The position numbers were made by a program, and so were the translations under genes. Of a stretch of 64,000 nt of DNA, positions 10,194-19,154 are shown in pieces (the first letter of the stretch is position 1; each line of letters begins with the position of its first letter). This stretch comes from Streptomyces chryseus (lineage in GTDB: Bacteria; Actinomycetota; Actinomycetes; Streptomycetales; Streptomycetaceae). Where the stretch lies: the NCBI RefSeq assembly GCF_014650755.1, contig NZ_BMVO01000003.1, positions 124,001-188,000 of the forward strand. Direction: 5' to 3'. Below the pieces are notes generated by a model. That model saw only the letters and a program-made list of their open reading frames with translations, was not told the DNA's origin and did no database searches.

Positions 10194-11033
10194 TCAGATC
10201 TTGCGCCAGCGGGCCATGGCGAAGGAGAAGAGGCCGAACGCCGCCAGGCCGACGGCTATCAGGGCCAGCAGCCACGGGCCCGCCGGGGTGTCGGCGAAGG
10301 ACCGGAGGGTGTCGTCGATGCCCTTGGCCTCGTCCGGCTGGTAGTCGACCGCCGCCTTGACCGCGAAGCCGCCCAGTACGGCGAAGACCGCGCCGCGCGC
10401 GATGCCGCCGGCCACGCCCGTGATGTCGACGGCCTTGCCGGTCCGGCCCCGCAGCGCGGGCGCCTTCAGGTGCTTGTGGTACTTGCGCAGGGCCGCGCGG
10501 CCCGCGATCCACAGCCCGGTGACCGCGATGGCCAGGCCGCCGATGCCCACGAGCCACTGGCCGCCCGGCAGTTCCATGGCCCGGGCCGTGACGTCCTCGG
10601 ACTGGTCGTCGCTCGACCCGCTGCCGCTGCCACTGGCACCGGCGGCGAAGGACAGTACGGAATAGGACACGAAGGCGTAGAAGACGAAGCGCGCCAGGGA
10701 GAACAGGCGCTTGCGCGGCTTGTGGCCGTCGGCGCCCGCCGCGCCGAAGCACGCCTCGGACAGCCGCCACAGCGCCATGCCGGCCAGCGCGATCCCCAGC
10801 GCCCAGAGCAGGTACTGGCCGAGCGGTTGCGCGGCCACCTCCGCGAGCGCCCCGCCCCGGTCCGCCTCCTGGCCGCCGTCGCCGAGCGCGATCCGCAGGG
10901 CCAGTACGCCGATCAGCAGGTACAGCACGCCGCGTGCCACGAATCCCCAGCGTGCGGCGGCCTCCATGGCCGAACTGTCCGACGCCTGGCGCGCGGTGCG
11001 TCTGCCGCGACGGGTGAGTGCCCAAGTGCCCAT
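10194..11033 (-). CDS. DUF1206-domain membrane protein
   Basis: The 279-aa protein has three repeats of about 80 residues, each with two hydrophobic helices and an arginine-rich turn: WGFVARGVLYLLIGVLAL, LARFVFYAFVSYSVLSF and GGIARGAVFAVLGGF begin the three units. This internal triplication defines the DUF1206 family, found mainly in actinobacteria and without known function. It should be a six-helix inner-membrane protein. ATG 11033 (MGTWALTRRG) is chosen because AAGGAGG lies 7-8 bases upstream; an upstream in-frame extension has no site. The neighbours do not suggest a role. Confidence 0.85.
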   Translation of the reverse strand: MGTWALTRRGRRTARQASDSSAMEAAARWGFVARGVLYLLIGVLALRIALGDGGQEADRGGALAEVAAQPLGQYLLWALGIALAGMALWRLSEACFGAAGADGHKPRKRLFSLARFVFYAFVSYSVLSFAAGASGSGSGSSDDQSEDVTARAMELPGGQWLVGIGGLAIAVTGLWIAGRAALRKYHKHLKAPALRGRTGKAVDITGVAGGIARGAVFAVLGGFAVKAAVDYQPDEAKGIDDTLRSFADTPAGPWLLALIAVGLAAFGLFSFAMARWRKI

Positions 11034-11194
11034 GTCTCGCCTCCTTCGTCGCAGTCCATGTGCCCCGAAGCGGGCGGGGAAACCGGCGGGGGCCGGGGGC
11101 GGGCCCACGCGGTCTTGTGATATGGCGATGAACATGTCAAGTTCCTCAGCGGTGTTCCCGTTCCCCGCGGGGACTCGACCGAGGAGATCCCCCC

Positions 11195-12250
11195 ATGAGA
11201 CGCATCCTCCGCACCCGCACGGCTCTGACCGCCTTACTGGCCGCCGGAGCACTCGGCCTCGGCGCCGCCCCGGCCGACGCCGGGACCGCCGCCGAAGCCG
11301 CCGTCGGCACCGCGACGTACGCCCTCGACACCGCGCTCTCGGCGCGCCTCGGCGACGACACCGCCGGCAGCTACCTCGACCGCCGCACCGGCGCTCTCGT
11401 CGTCACCGTCACCAGCGACCGCGCCGCCGAGCAGGTCCGGGCGGCCGGCGCCGTGGCGAAGCGCGTGGCGCGCGGGGCCGCGCGGCTGGAGGCGGCCATG
11501 GCGGCTCTGGAGTCCGGAGCGAAGATCACCGGTACGTCGTGGGGTATCGACCCGAGGACCAACCAGGTCAGCGTCGAGGCCGACCGGTCCGTCGGCGCCC
11601 GGGAGCTGGCCCGGCTGAGGAAGGTCGCCGCCGCCCAGGACGGGGCGGTGCGCATCACCCGCGTACCGGGGACGTTCCAGCGGGAGGTGGCGGGTGGCGA
11701 CGCGATCTACGGCGGCGGGTACCGCTGTTCGGCCGCCTTCAACGTCTCGAAGGGGACGGCGCGTTACTTCGTGACGGCCGGCCACTGCACCAACAGCGCC
11801 GCCAACTGGTCGGCCACGTCCGGCGGCCCGGTGATCGGCGTCCGTGAGGGGACCAGCTTCCCGACCAACGACTACGGCATCGTCCGCTACACCGACGGGT
11901 CGGCGCCCGCGGGCAACGTGAACCTCCACAACGGCAGTTACCAGGACATCGCGTCCGCCGCGAACGCCGTGGTCGGCCAGGCCCTGAGGAAGAGCGGCTC
12001 GACCACCAAGGTCACCAGCGGCACGGTCACCGCCGTGAACGTCACCGTCAACTACGGCGACGGTCCCGTCTACGGCATGGTGCGCACCACCGCCTGCTCG
12101 GCCGGCGGTGACAGCGGCGGCGCCCACTTCGCCGGAAGCGTCGCGCTCGGCATCCACTCGGGCAGCTCCGGCTGCACGGGCACCAGTGGCTCCGCCATCC
12201 ACCAGCCGGTACGCGAAGCCCTGTCGGCGTACGGCGTGAATGTGTACTGA
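11195..12250 (+). CDS. Secreted S1-family serine protease (streptogrisin/alpha-lytic type) with propeptide
   Basis: The 351-aa preproprotein has a Sec signal peptide (residues 1-29, cleaved around PADAG), a propeptide of about 135 residues that should act as a folding chaperone, and a chymotrypsin-fold mature domain from about residue 167 (AIYGGGYRCSAAFNV). The catalytic triad is visible: His197 in TAGHC, Asp226 in TNDYGIV and Ser307 in GGDSGG. Two cysteine pairs, around His197 and around Ser307, match streptogrisins. It acts outside the cell on proteins. The start follows GAGGAG. It stands alone, with a hairpin terminator directly after it. Confidence 0.92.
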   Translation: MRRILRTRTALTALLAAGALGLGAAPADAGTAAEAAVGTATYALDTALSARLGDDTAGSYLDRRTGALVVTVTSDRAAEQVRAAGAVAKRVARGAARLEAAMAALESGAKITGTSWGIDPRTNQVSVEADRSVGARELARLRKVAAAQDGAVRITRVPGTFQREVAGGDAIYGGGYRCSAAFNVSKGTARYFVTAGHCTNSAANWSATSGGPVIGVREGTSFPTNDYGIVRYTDGSAPAGNVNLHNGSYQDIASAANAVVGQALRKSGSTTKVTSGTVTAVNVTVNYGDGPVYGMVRTTACSAGGDSGGAHFAGSVALGIHSGSSGCTGTSGSAIHQPVREALSAYGVNVY

Positions 12251-12258
12251 GTACGACC

Positions 12259-12288
12259 GGCCGCCACCTCCCGCGTGGGGTGGCGGCC
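12259..12288 (+). terminator. Hairpin between protease and acetyltransferase genes
   Basis: GGCCGCCACC (12259-12268) pairs with GGTGGCGGCC (12279-12288) over a 10-base loop. It starts 8 bases after the protease stop and ends only 16 bases before the acetyltransferase start, so it could end the first transcript and also influence the second gene. Confidence 0.7.
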
Positions 12289-12304
12289 CTGCGAGAGTGC
12301 GGGC

Positions 12305-12844
12305 ATGAAGCACACGCGCCCCGCCCGCACCGTCCACACCGCCGACCTCGTCCCCGCCGCGCTCGACGAGATCCGCGCGCTCCTCGACGCCGCCTTCGAC
12401 GGCGACTTCGGCGAGGACGACTGGGACCACACCGTCGGCGGCATGCACGCCCTCGTCCACGACGAGCACGGCCTGGCCGCCCACGGCAGTGTCGTCCAGC
12501 GCCGGGTCCTGCACGCCGGCAGGTCGTTGCGCGTCGGTTACGTCGAAGGGGTGGCCGTACGGGCGGACCGGCGCAGGGAGGGGCTCGGCGGCCTGGTCAT
12601 GGAGGCGCTGGAAGGAGTGATCGACCGGGCGTACGTCCTGGGCGCCCTCTCGGCGTCCGACGACGGGGCCGCCCTCTACGCCGCGCGGGGCTGGGCGGTG
12701 TGGCCGGGGCGGCTCGCCGCGCTGGGTCCGGACGGCGTCGTACCGCTGCCGGACGAGGAGGGCTCGACGTACGTGCGCGCGGTGGGCGGGCTCGACGCGT
12801 CGCAGGCCCTGCTCTTCGACTGGCGCGGCGGCGACCTGCTCTGA
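12305..12844 (+). CDS. GNAT acetyltransferase of the aminoglycoside 2'-N-acetyltransferase AAC(2') family
   Basis: The 179-aa product follows the chromosomal mycobacterial AAC(2') enzymes along its length: HTADL near the start, AFDGDFGEDDWDHTVGGMHAL, a VQRR block, GYVEGVAVRADRRREGLG (containing the acetyl-CoA-binding RxxGxG motif), LGALSASDDGAALYAARGW, and a closing DWRGGDLL. AAC(2') acetylates the 2'-amino group of aminoglycosides such as gentamicin or tobramycin with acetyl-CoA. Chromosomal copies may have another natural substrate, so resistance is inferred, not shown. ATG 12305 has only a weak ribosome binding site. No self-resistance cluster surrounds it. Confidence 0.85.
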   Translation: MKHTRPARTVHTADLVPAALDEIRALLDAAFDGDFGEDDWDHTVGGMHALVHDEHGLAAHGSVVQRRVLHAGRSLRVGYVEGVAVRADRRREGLGGLVMEALEGVIDRAYVLGALSASDDGAALYAARGWAVWPGRLAALGPDGVVPLPDEEGSTYVRAVGGLDASQALLFDWRGGDLL

Positions 12845-13030
12845 GCGGCCGGCCGCTCCCGTCCGGCGGCGGCCGGGGCGCGGGACGTCGTGGCCCGGAC
12901 ACGCCGTGACGTAAAAGAAACCCGCACGTACCTAGCGGTAACAAACGGCGGCGTGCCAGATTTCCGCATGCCACCGGCCGGCGGCTTCCCTCACCGATAC
13001 GCCCCAGTGGCTCAGCGCAGGAGTTCCGCC

Positions 13031-14227
13031 GTGTCCGGATTCCGCTTCACGCATACGCTCAGACCCACCCTCGACCGTTCTCGCGCCCGGCGCCTGGCCG
13101 CGGCCGCGCTCAGCCTTCCCCTGGCCTTCGGCGCCGTACTGACGGCCGGGGCCGCCCCCTCGGCCGCGAGTCCCACCACCGGCCCCACCGCCATCGTGTC
13201 CATGGGCGACAGCTACATCTCGGGCGAGGCGGGCCGCTGGCGCGGCAACAGCCTCACCAACAGCGGCAGCCGCGACGGCTCCGACCGCGCGTGGACGGGC
13301 AGCGGCTACGACCCGGCCGCCGTATACGGTCCGACGGCCGCGAACGGCTGCCACCGGTCCGACTCGGCCGAGGTGCGCAGCGCCACCGGCACCACCCAGG
13401 CGCTGATCAACATCGCCTGCTCGGGAGCCACCACCCGGAACGTCTTCCGCGCCGCGAACGGCGGTGTCGCGTTCAAGGGCGAGGCCCCGCAGGCCGACCA
13501 GCTCGCGGGCATCGCCGCGGCGAACAACGTGAAGGTCGTCGCGCTGTCGGTCGGCGGCAACGACCTCGGCTTCGCCGACATCATCACCACCTGCGCGACG
13601 GACTACATGGTCTGGTACGCGTACTGCCACGACGACCAGCAGGCCGTCGTGGACGCGAAGATCGACACGGCGATGGCGAACGTGGGCAAGGCCGTCGACG
13701 AGATCCGCGCGGTGATGTCCGCCGGGGGCTACGCCGCTTCGGCCTACCGGATCGTCCTCCAGTCGTACCCCTCGCCGATCCCGAGGGCCGCCGAGAACCG
13801 CTACCCGGAGAGCGGCTGGAGCCGGGTCGGCACGGGCGGCTGCCCGTTCTGGGACAGGGACTCCGACTGGGCGCGCGACTCGCTCGTGCCCCAGATCGCG
13901 AACCGTCTCAAGGGCGTGGCCGCCGCCAAGGGAGCGCAGTTCCTGGATCTGCGCGACATGCTCCAGGGGCGCGAGGTGTGCGCCCGGCAGAGCAGGCTGG
14001 TCAGCGCCACCCAGCCGGCGTCCGCCGCCGCCAGCGAGTGGGCGCGCTGGATCGACAGCGACTCCACGCAGGGGCCGGTGCAGGAGTCCATGCACCCCAA
14101 TCACTACGGCCAGCTCGCCCAGGGCCGCTGTCTCGCCCTGATGTACGCGGCTGCGACGGGCGGCGCCCACACCTGCCGCAACACGGTGGGCGCGGACGCC
14201 TCGAAGATGTATCTCACGGCTTCCTGA
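13031..14227 (+). CDS. Secreted SGNH/GDSL-family hydrolase
   Basis: The 398-aa product has a signal peptide (about residues 1-47, with an arginine-rich start, a hydrophobic ALSLPLAFGAVLTAG core and an APSAAS cleavage region). SGNH blocks are present: Ser61 in MGDSYISGE (block I), GGNDLGF (block III) and the catalytic His in MHPNHYGQLAQG (block V, His355 or His358). These enzymes are extracellular esterases or lipases; the substrate is not evident. GTG 13031 is chosen because AGGAG lies 7 bases upstream; a longer in-frame ATG start would hide the signal peptide. Several cysteines suggest disulfides. Confidence 0.88.
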   Translation: MSGFRFTHTLRPTLDRSRARRLAAAALSLPLAFGAVLTAGAAPSAASPTTGPTAIVSMGDSYISGEAGRWRGNSLTNSGSRDGSDRAWTGSGYDPAAVYGPTAANGCHRSDSAEVRSATGTTQALINIACSGATTRNVFRAANGGVAFKGEAPQADQLAGIAAANNVKVVALSVGGNDLGFADIITTCATDYMVWYAYCHDDQQAVVDAKIDTAMANVGKAVDEIRAVMSAGGYAASAYRIVLQSYPSPIPRAAENRYPESGWSRVGTGGCPFWDRDSDWARDSLVPQIANRLKGVAAAKGAQFLDLRDMLQGREVCARQSRLVSATQPASAAASEWARWIDSDSTQGPVQESMHPNHYGQLAQGRCLALMYAAATGGAHTCRNTVGADASKMYLTAS

Positions 14228-14237
14228 GCACGGTGAC

Positions 14238-14262
14238 GGCCGCGCCTCTCCGGGGCGCGGCC
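14238..14262 (+). terminator. Terminator hairpin after the SGNH hydrolase gene
   Basis: GGCCGCGCC (14238-14246) pairs with GGCGCGGCC (14254-14262) over a 7-base loop, 10 bases after the stop codon. Confidence 0.7.
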
Positions 14263-14302
14263 ATGATCGCGTCTCAGATAGTAGGAAGTCCGAGTAATTG
14301 TG

Positions 14303-14331
14303 GAGACAGACAGTCCGGCCTCGCTTAGCTT
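14303..14331 (+). promoter_or_regulatory. Candidate promoter of the 41-aa gene
   Basis: GAGACA (14303-14308), a 17-base spacer and TAGCTT (14326-14331) resemble a vegetative promoter with a weak -35. It would give a leader of about 130 bases before the ATG at 14468. Confidence 0.35.
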
Positions 14332-14467
14332 GGAAGAAGCCGAACGTCTCGCTCCATCAGCGAACGGCGGTCGCGAGCCCGTGCCTCATGCAGGTAACCC
14401 CTGCGGCATCTGCTCCCCGCCCATTCCGGCGCCCTGAAATCATTCTGATCTCAAGGAGTCGATCATC

Positions 14468-14593
14468 ATGGCCGAGACCGCCCGCCGCGTCCGCCGCGCC
14501 CCCCGTTCCAACGACACCGACCGCAAGCAGGCCGTCGCCGCCCTCCAGCGGGCGCTGGACCGCCGCGACAACGGCGGCGCCACCGGCCACTGA
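14468..14593 (+). CDS. Small basic protein of 41 aa, function unknown
   Basis: ATG 14468 is preceded by a good AAGGAG at a 9-base distance and opens 41 codons ending in TGA. The product starts MAETARRVRRAPRSND, continues with TDRKQAVAALQRALDRRDN, predicted as one amphipathic helix, and ends GGATGH. Net charge is strongly positive. Base use at third positions matches neighbouring genes, and the ribosome binding site is much better than expected by chance, which supports a real gene. It lies between a hairpin terminator and the convergent phosphatase gene. I do not recognise a family; RNA or ribosome binding would fit the composition but is only a guess. Confidence 0.65.
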   Translation: MAETARRVRRAPRSNDTDRKQAVAALQRALDRRDNGGATGH

Positions 14594-14621
14594 GCCGCCG
14601 GCGGCGCCACCGCGGTCCTGC

Positions 14622-16193
14622 TCAGCGGCCGCGCCGGATCTCGAAGTAGTCGACGCGCTCCCCGGATTCGGCGAGCGCGGAGACCTTCAGCCTCGGCGAC
14701 GTACCGGCCTCGGCCTCCACCGCGAGGAACGAGAAGCCGGTGTACCGCACCCGCGACCACTCCACCGTGTCCGGGTCCGGGAGCCGCGCCTTCGTCCAGT
14801 GGAAGCTGACGATGTGCTCGTGGTCGTGGACATGGCCCTCGTAGCTGTCCTTCACGCCGAGCCCGAACCCGTACAGGTCCTTGCCCGCCCCGCCCGCGGT
14901 GACGTAGACGATCCCGTCCCGCGTCGGGTCGGTCGAGGCGCCGACCGGCACCGGCTTGCCGACCTCACCGCCCTTGATGGCGTCGGTGCGCTCGTACACG
15001 TGGTTGTGCCCGTTGATCACCAGGTCGACCTGGTGCTTGGTGAACAGCGCCAGCCACGCGTCGCGCACGCCGCCGTCCGAGGCGTGGGTGGACGTCGAGT
15101 ACACGCAGTGGTGGAAGAAGACGACGACGAAGTCGATGCCGGCCTGCCGCCGCAGCTCGCCGAGCCGCTTGTCGAGCCAGGCGCTCTGCGCGCCGTCCGT
15201 GTAGCCCCTGTTCGCGGGGATCTCGTACGACACGTCGTTCGCGTCCAGCGCCACGACGCCGACATTGCCGTACGTGAAGGAGTAGATGCCCGGGGCGTTG
15301 GCCGCGTCCGGCCCGTTGTCGGGCAGCGACCAGCGGGCCGACTGGCCGCCGTAGCCGTTGGGGGAGTACCAGGCCTCCATGTCGTGGTTGCCGGTGGTCA
15401 CCATCCACGGGACCCGTGACGCCACGCTCTCGGTCTGCGCGAGGAACTGGTCCCACACCCGCGCGTCGTAGGTGTCCGACTCCCTGCCGTGCCCGCTGCT
15501 GTCCGCGTAGCAGATGTCACCGGCGTGCAGATGGAACGACGGGTTCTGGCCGAGGATCAACTGGTCGTTGGCGAGCGCGTCGTAGCTGACGCCCTGGTCA
15601 CCGAAGGCCGTGAAGACGAAGGTCTCCGGCGAGGCGGGCGCCGTACGGAAGGAGCCGATCGTCGCCAGCCGTGAGGCGTCGGCCGGGTCGAACCCGTCGT
15701 GCCCGACGCCGTAGTAGTACGTCGTCCCGGGCTTCAGCCCGTCGAGCCCCACGTGCAGATAGAACTGGTCGACCGCGGGCAGTTTCCGCGACAGCGACGG
15801 CGTGTGCAGATCGCGCACCTCCGCCTCGATCTTCCGGCTCAGTTCCCACGGCTTGAGGCCCACCCGTACGTACGGGCTCCTCACCGCAAAGGGCACCTGC
15901 CACGAGACGCGCATCTGCGTCTTCGGGTCGGCGCCGAAGGCGAGATGGCGGCCGAAGGGCGCGACGAGCGACCCGTCCACGCGTGCGGTGACGGAGGAGG
16001 GCAGCAGGGTGGGGGAGGAGGCGGAGTACGCCGGACTCGCGCCGCCGAGCAGGGCGGCCCCGCCCACGGTGGCGGCGGACGAGGTGATCATCCTGCGACG
16101 GGAGAGTTTCGTCCGCAGATACTCGTGCTGCTCCGGCATGCTCATGCGGCGCGCGATCTGCTCGGGGATACCGGTGCGGGGGGTGTCGGCCAT
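14622..16193 (-). CDS. Tat-exported purple acid phosphatase-like metallophosphoesterase
   Basis: The 523-aa protein carries a twin-arginine signal (SRRRMITSSAATVGG, residues about 31-50), an N-terminal fibronectin-like domain (residues about 70-190, ending GLKPGTTYYYGV) and a calcineurin-like phosphoesterase domain. Metal-binding blocks are clear: FTAFGDQG, HAGDICYADSSG, TTGNHDME, FFHHCVYSTS and GHNHVYERTD, the order found in purple acid phosphatases. It should hydrolyse phosphate esters outside the membrane using an Fe/Zn or Fe/Fe centre. Start ATG 16193 has GGGAAG upstream. Phosphate control is plausible, but no PHO box was identified. Confidence 0.9.
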   Translation of the reverse strand: MADTPRTGIPEQIARRMSMPEQHEYLRTKLSRRRMITSSAATVGGAALLGGASPAYSASSPTLLPSSVTARVDGSLVAPFGRHLAFGADPKTQMRVSWQVPFAVRSPYVRVGLKPWELSRKIEAEVRDLHTPSLSRKLPAVDQFYLHVGLDGLKPGTTYYYGVGHDGFDPADASRLATIGSFRTAPASPETFVFTAFGDQGVSYDALANDQLILGQNPSFHLHAGDICYADSSGHGRESDTYDARVWDQFLAQTESVASRVPWMVTTGNHDMEAWYSPNGYGGQSARWSLPDNGPDAANAPGIYSFTYGNVGVVALDANDVSYEIPANRGYTDGAQSAWLDKRLGELRRQAGIDFVVVFFHHCVYSTSTHASDGGVRDAWLALFTKHQVDLVINGHNHVYERTDAIKGGEVGKPVPVGASTDPTRDGIVYVTAGGAGKDLYGFGLGVKDSYEGHVHDHEHIVSFHWTKARLPDPDTVEWSRVRYTGFSFLAVEAEAGTSPRLKVSALAESGERVDYFEIRRGR

Positions 16194-16243
16194 GAAGAAG
16201 AACTTCCCAGTAGCACCCAACTCCGGCCAGTCCTGCGGGTGAA

Positions 16244-16281
16244 CAGAATCTGTCGAGATTCTGCGTCCGAATGGCGGACGC
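16244..16281. promoter_or_regulatory. Two adjoining inverted repeats upstream of leuB
   Basis: CAGAATC (16244-16250) / GATTCTG (16257-16263) is followed directly by GCGTCCG (16263-16269) / CGGACGC (16275-16281). They lie in the 127-base divergent gap, 40-77 bases before leuB. Either may be an operator or part of a leader structure. No regulator is assigned. Confidence 0.45.
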
Positions 16282-16320
16282 CCGGTGTCAGGGGGTGGGA
16301 CGCGGGAGTAGGGTGCCGAC

Positions 16321-17364
16321 ATGTCTCGCAGCATCAATCTCGCAGTGGTCCCCGGTGACGGCATCGGCCAGGAGGTCGTGGCCCAGGGCCTCAAGGTCCT
16401 CAACGCCGTCCTCCCCCAGGATGTGAAGCTGCAGACCAAGGAGTACGACCTCGGCGCGCAGCGCTGGCACCGCACCGGAGAGACCCTCCCGGACGCGGAG
16501 CTCGACTCCCTCAAGCGGCACGACGCCATCCTGCTCGGCGCGATCGGCGACCCGTCCGTGCCGTCCGGCGTCCTGGAGCGCGGGCTGCTGCTCAAGCTGC
16601 GGTTCGCCTTCGACCACTTCATCAACCTGCGGCCGTCCAAGCTGTTCCCGAACACCGCCACCCCGCTCGCCGGCCGCCCCGACATCGACTTCGTCGTTGT
16701 GCGCGAGGGCACCGAGGGCCCGTACACCGGCAACGGCGGCTCGATCCGCACCGGTACGGAGCACGAGGTCGCGACCGAGGTCAGCCTGAACACGGCGTAC
16801 GGCGTCGAGCGCGTCGTCCGTGACGCGTACGAGCGGGCCAAGGCCCGTCCGCGCAAGAAGCTGACGCTGGTCCACAAGAACAACGTCCTGGTCCACGCCG
16901 GCCACATGTGGAAGAACATCTTCGACAAGGTCGGCCAGGAGTACCCCGAGGTCACCACCGACTACCTGCACGTCGACGCCGCGACGATCTTCTTCGTCAC
17001 GCAGCCGGAGCGCTTCGACGTCATCGTCACCGACAACCTCTTCGGCGACATCCTCACCGACCTCGCCGCCGCCGTCACCGGCGGCATCGGCCTGGCGGCC
17101 TCCGGCAACATCAACCCGACGGGCGCCTTCCCGTCGATGTTCGAGCCCGTCCACGGCTCCGCGCCCGACATCGCGGGCCAGGGCAAGGCCGACCCGACGG
17201 CCACGATCCTCTCCGTCGCCCTCCTCCTGCGCCACCTCGGCTTCGAGACCGAGGCCGGCCGCATCGAGGCGGCCGTCTCCGCCGACCTCGCGGAGCGCGA
17301 CGGCGGCACGGTCCGTACGACGGACGAGATCGGCGACGCGCTCGCGGTACGCGTAGCGGGCTGA
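16321..17364 (+). CDS. leuB: 3-isopropylmalate dehydrogenase
   Basis: The enzyme oxidatively decarboxylates 3-isopropylmalate to 2-oxoisocaproate with NAD+, the third leucine-specific step. The 347-aa length matches actinobacterial LeuB. Family blocks are present: [41 protein letters not shown], the metal-binding [15 protein letters not shown], and the coenzyme loop [20 protein letters not shown]. The EPVHGSAPD form of this loop is typical of NAD+ users. It starts at ATG 16321. It lies apart from leuC-leuD (36 kb away) and 225 bases before ilvE, separated from it by a strong terminator. Confidence 0.96.
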   Translation: MSRSINLAVVPGDGIGQEVVAQGLKVLNAVLPQDVKLQTKEYDLGAQRWHRTGETLPDAELDSLKRHDAILLGAIGDPSVPSGVLERGLLLKLRFAFDHFINLRPSKLFPNTATPLAGRPDIDFVVVREGTEGPYTGNGGSIRTGTEHEVATEVSLNTAYGVERVVRDAYERAKARPRKKLTLVHKNNVLVHAGHMWKNIFDKVGQEYPEVTTDYLHVDAATIFFVTQPERFDVIVTDNLFGDILTDLAAAVTGGIGLAASGNINPTGAFPSMFEPVHGSAPDIAGQGKADPTATILSVALLLRHLGFETEAGRIEAAVSADLAERDGGTVRTTDEIGDALAVRVAG

Positions 17365-17380
17365 CCCGACGGACTCCTCC

Positions 17381-17419
17381 CACAGCCGCCGGGTCACAGA
17401 CACCCGGCGGCTGTGTTTT
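17381..17419 (+). terminator. Intrinsic terminator after leuB
   Basis: A 14-bp perfect stem (17381-17394 with 17402-17415), 7-base loop and TTTT tail follow the leuB stop by 16 bases. It indicates that ilvE has its own promoter. Confidence 0.85.
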
Positions 17420-17588
17420 GCCGCGGCCGGGTGGGACCATCATTCCTGGGCCGCACTCCACGCCGTTTCATGCACGCACTCCCACGGGCGATAATCGAAC
17501 GTGGGGCCGCGGTATGAGGGGAAGCTCGGACGTCCTACTAAGGCGTGAGCGCGGTCCACCACACACAAACGGTGAAGGACACGCACTC

Positions 17589-18677
17589 ATGACGACGCCC
17601 ACGATCGAGCTCAAGCCCTCCTCGCACCCGCTGTCCGACGCGGAGCGCGAGGCGATCCTGGCCAACCCCGGATTCGGCCGCCACTTCACCGACCACATGG
17701 TGACCATCCGGTGGACCGAAGGCCGTGGCTGGCACGACGCGCAGCTCGTGCCGTACGCGCCGCTGTCCATCGACCCGGCGAACATGACTCTGCACTACGC
17801 GCAGGAGATCTTCGAGGGCCTCAAGGCGTACCGCCGTCCCGACGGCTCGGTCGCCACCTTCCGCCCCGACGCCAACGCCAAGCGCTTCCAGACCTCCGCG
17901 CGCCGCCTCGCGATGCCGGAGCTGCCGGTCGAGACCTTCATCGCGGCGTGCGACGCGCTGGTCCAGCAGGACAAGGCGTGGGTTCCGCCGCACGGCGGCG
18001 AGGAGTCCCTCTACCTGCGCCCGTTCATGATCGCCAACGAGGTCGGGCTCGGCGTGCGGCCGGCCAACGAGTACCTCTTCATCGTCATCGCGTCGCCCGC
18101 CGGCGCCTACTTCCCCGGCGGCGTGCAGCCGGTCTCGGTCTGGCTGTCCGAGAACTACGTGCGCGCCGTCCCCGGCGGCATGGGCTTCGCCAAGACCGGC
18201 GGCAACTACGCGGCCTCGCTGCTCGCCTTCGCCGAGGCGGCGGAGAAGGGCTGCGACCAGGTGGTCTGGCTGGACGCGCTGGAGCACAAGTGGGTCGAGG
18301 AGATGGGCGGCATGAACCTGTACTTCGTGTACGGCGACAAGATCGTCACCCCCGCCCTCACCGGATCGCTCCTCGCGGGGATCACCCGTGACTCGCTACT
18401 CCAGCTCGCCCGCGACCTCGGCTACGAGGCGGAGGAGGGCCGGATCTCCACGGAGGCGTGGAAGCGCGACACGGAGAACGGCACGCTGACCGAGGTCTTC
18501 GCCTGCGGCACTGCCGCCGTGATCACGCCCGTCGGCTCGGTGAAGTCCGAGGGCGCGGAGTGGGTCCAGGGCGACGGCAAGCCGGGCAAGGTCACGATGG
18601 AGCTGCGCAAGCGACTGCTCGCCATCCAGACCGGCACCGCCGAGGACGTCCACGGCTGGACGCACGACCTGGCCTGA
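17589..18677 (+). CDS. ilvE: Branched-chain amino acid aminotransferase
   Basis: This PLP enzyme performs the last step of Val, Leu and Ile synthesis, moving the amino group from glutamate to the 2-oxo acids; it also starts their breakdown, which feeds branched fatty acid and polyketide precursors in Streptomyces. The 362-aa fold type IV protein shows the [17 protein letters not shown] start block, KTGGNYAAS, the PLP-lysine block [18 protein letters not shown] (the lysine of HKW) and [16 protein letters not shown] 17589 follows GAAGGAC. It is a single gene between two terminators. Confidence 0.96.
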   Translation: MTTPTIELKPSSHPLSDAEREAILANPGFGRHFTDHMVTIRWTEGRGWHDAQLVPYAPLSIDPANMTLHYAQEIFEGLKAYRRPDGSVATFRPDANAKRFQTSARRLAMPELPVETFIAACDALVQQDKAWVPPHGGEESLYLRPFMIANEVGLGVRPANEYLFIVIASPAGAYFPGGVQPVSVWLSENYVRAVPGGMGFAKTGGNYAASLLAFAEAAEKGCDQVVWLDALEHKWVEEMGGMNLYFVYGDKIVTPALTGSLLAGITRDSLLQLARDLGYEAEEGRISTEAWKRDTENGTLTEVFACGTAAVITPVGSVKSEGAEWVQGDGKPGKVTMELRKRLLAIQTGTAEDVHGWTHDLA

Positions 18678-18695
18678 CCCCGCTCGTACGCGCAC

Positions 18696-18730
18696 GAGGC
18701 CGCGCCCGGCATCCCGCCGGTCGCGGCCTC
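18696..18730. terminator. Hairpin after ilvE
   Basis: GAGGCCGCG (18696-18704) pairs with CGCGGCCTC (18722-18730), with an inner CCGGC/GCCGG pairing. It lies between ilvE and the convergent amidase remnant. Confidence 0.7.
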
Positions 18731-18784
18731 ACGCGTCACGGCGCCGGACGGGCCGGCTCCGGCGAATGCCGGCGCACGCGCGGG

Positions 18785-19154
18785 TCATCCCCGGCCCGCC
18801 TCCACCGCCGCCTCCACCGCCGGCAGCCGCTCGTCCGCTCCCCGCGGCCGCCGACCAGGTGCAGGCCCATCGGCAGGCGGCCCGCACGGCGGGTCCGTAC
18901 GCACGGCGACGGCAGCCCCGCGTGGCTCCAGGGCAGGCACATGACCGAGCTGCCGGTGGTGGCGAGGCCGCGCGGCCCCGGGCCGGTCGCGCCCGGGGTG
19001 ATCCACAGGTCGACGCCATGGGCGCTCGCCGCCGACGCGATGCGGCCTCGGAAGGCTTCGCGCTCCCGCACCGCCCGCTCGTACTCCTCAGCTGTGGCCG
19101 CGTCGCGGCCGTGGCTGTCCATGGGCGCCGCGCTATGCGGCGGGCGGCCGGCGT
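18785..19154 (-). pseudogene. Amidase (amidase-signature family) remnant: C-terminal fragment with a frameshift
   Basis: Read on the minus strand from about 19154, the fragment gives AEEYERAVREREAFRGRIAS, DLWITPGATGPGPRGLATTGS, VMCLPWSHAGLPS and GRLPMGLHLVGGRG, the closing part of amidase-signature enzymes of the GatA or allophanate-hydrolase kind. The frame then goes wrong around 18840: removing two bases restores ADERLPAVEAAVEAGRG and a stop at 18785, the usual end of the family. About three quarters of the protein, including the Ser-Ser-Lys catalytic core, is missing, and there is no start codon with a ribosome binding site. It abuts the permease stop codon, so it was probably once co-transcribed with the permease. 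A sequencing error could explain the frameshift but not the missing N-terminus. Confidence 0.75.

Noticed and set aside
12890..13030. Earlier start for the SGNH hydrolase
   Set aside because: The extension has no ribosome binding site and would bury the signal peptide; GTG 13031 has AGGAG at the right distance.
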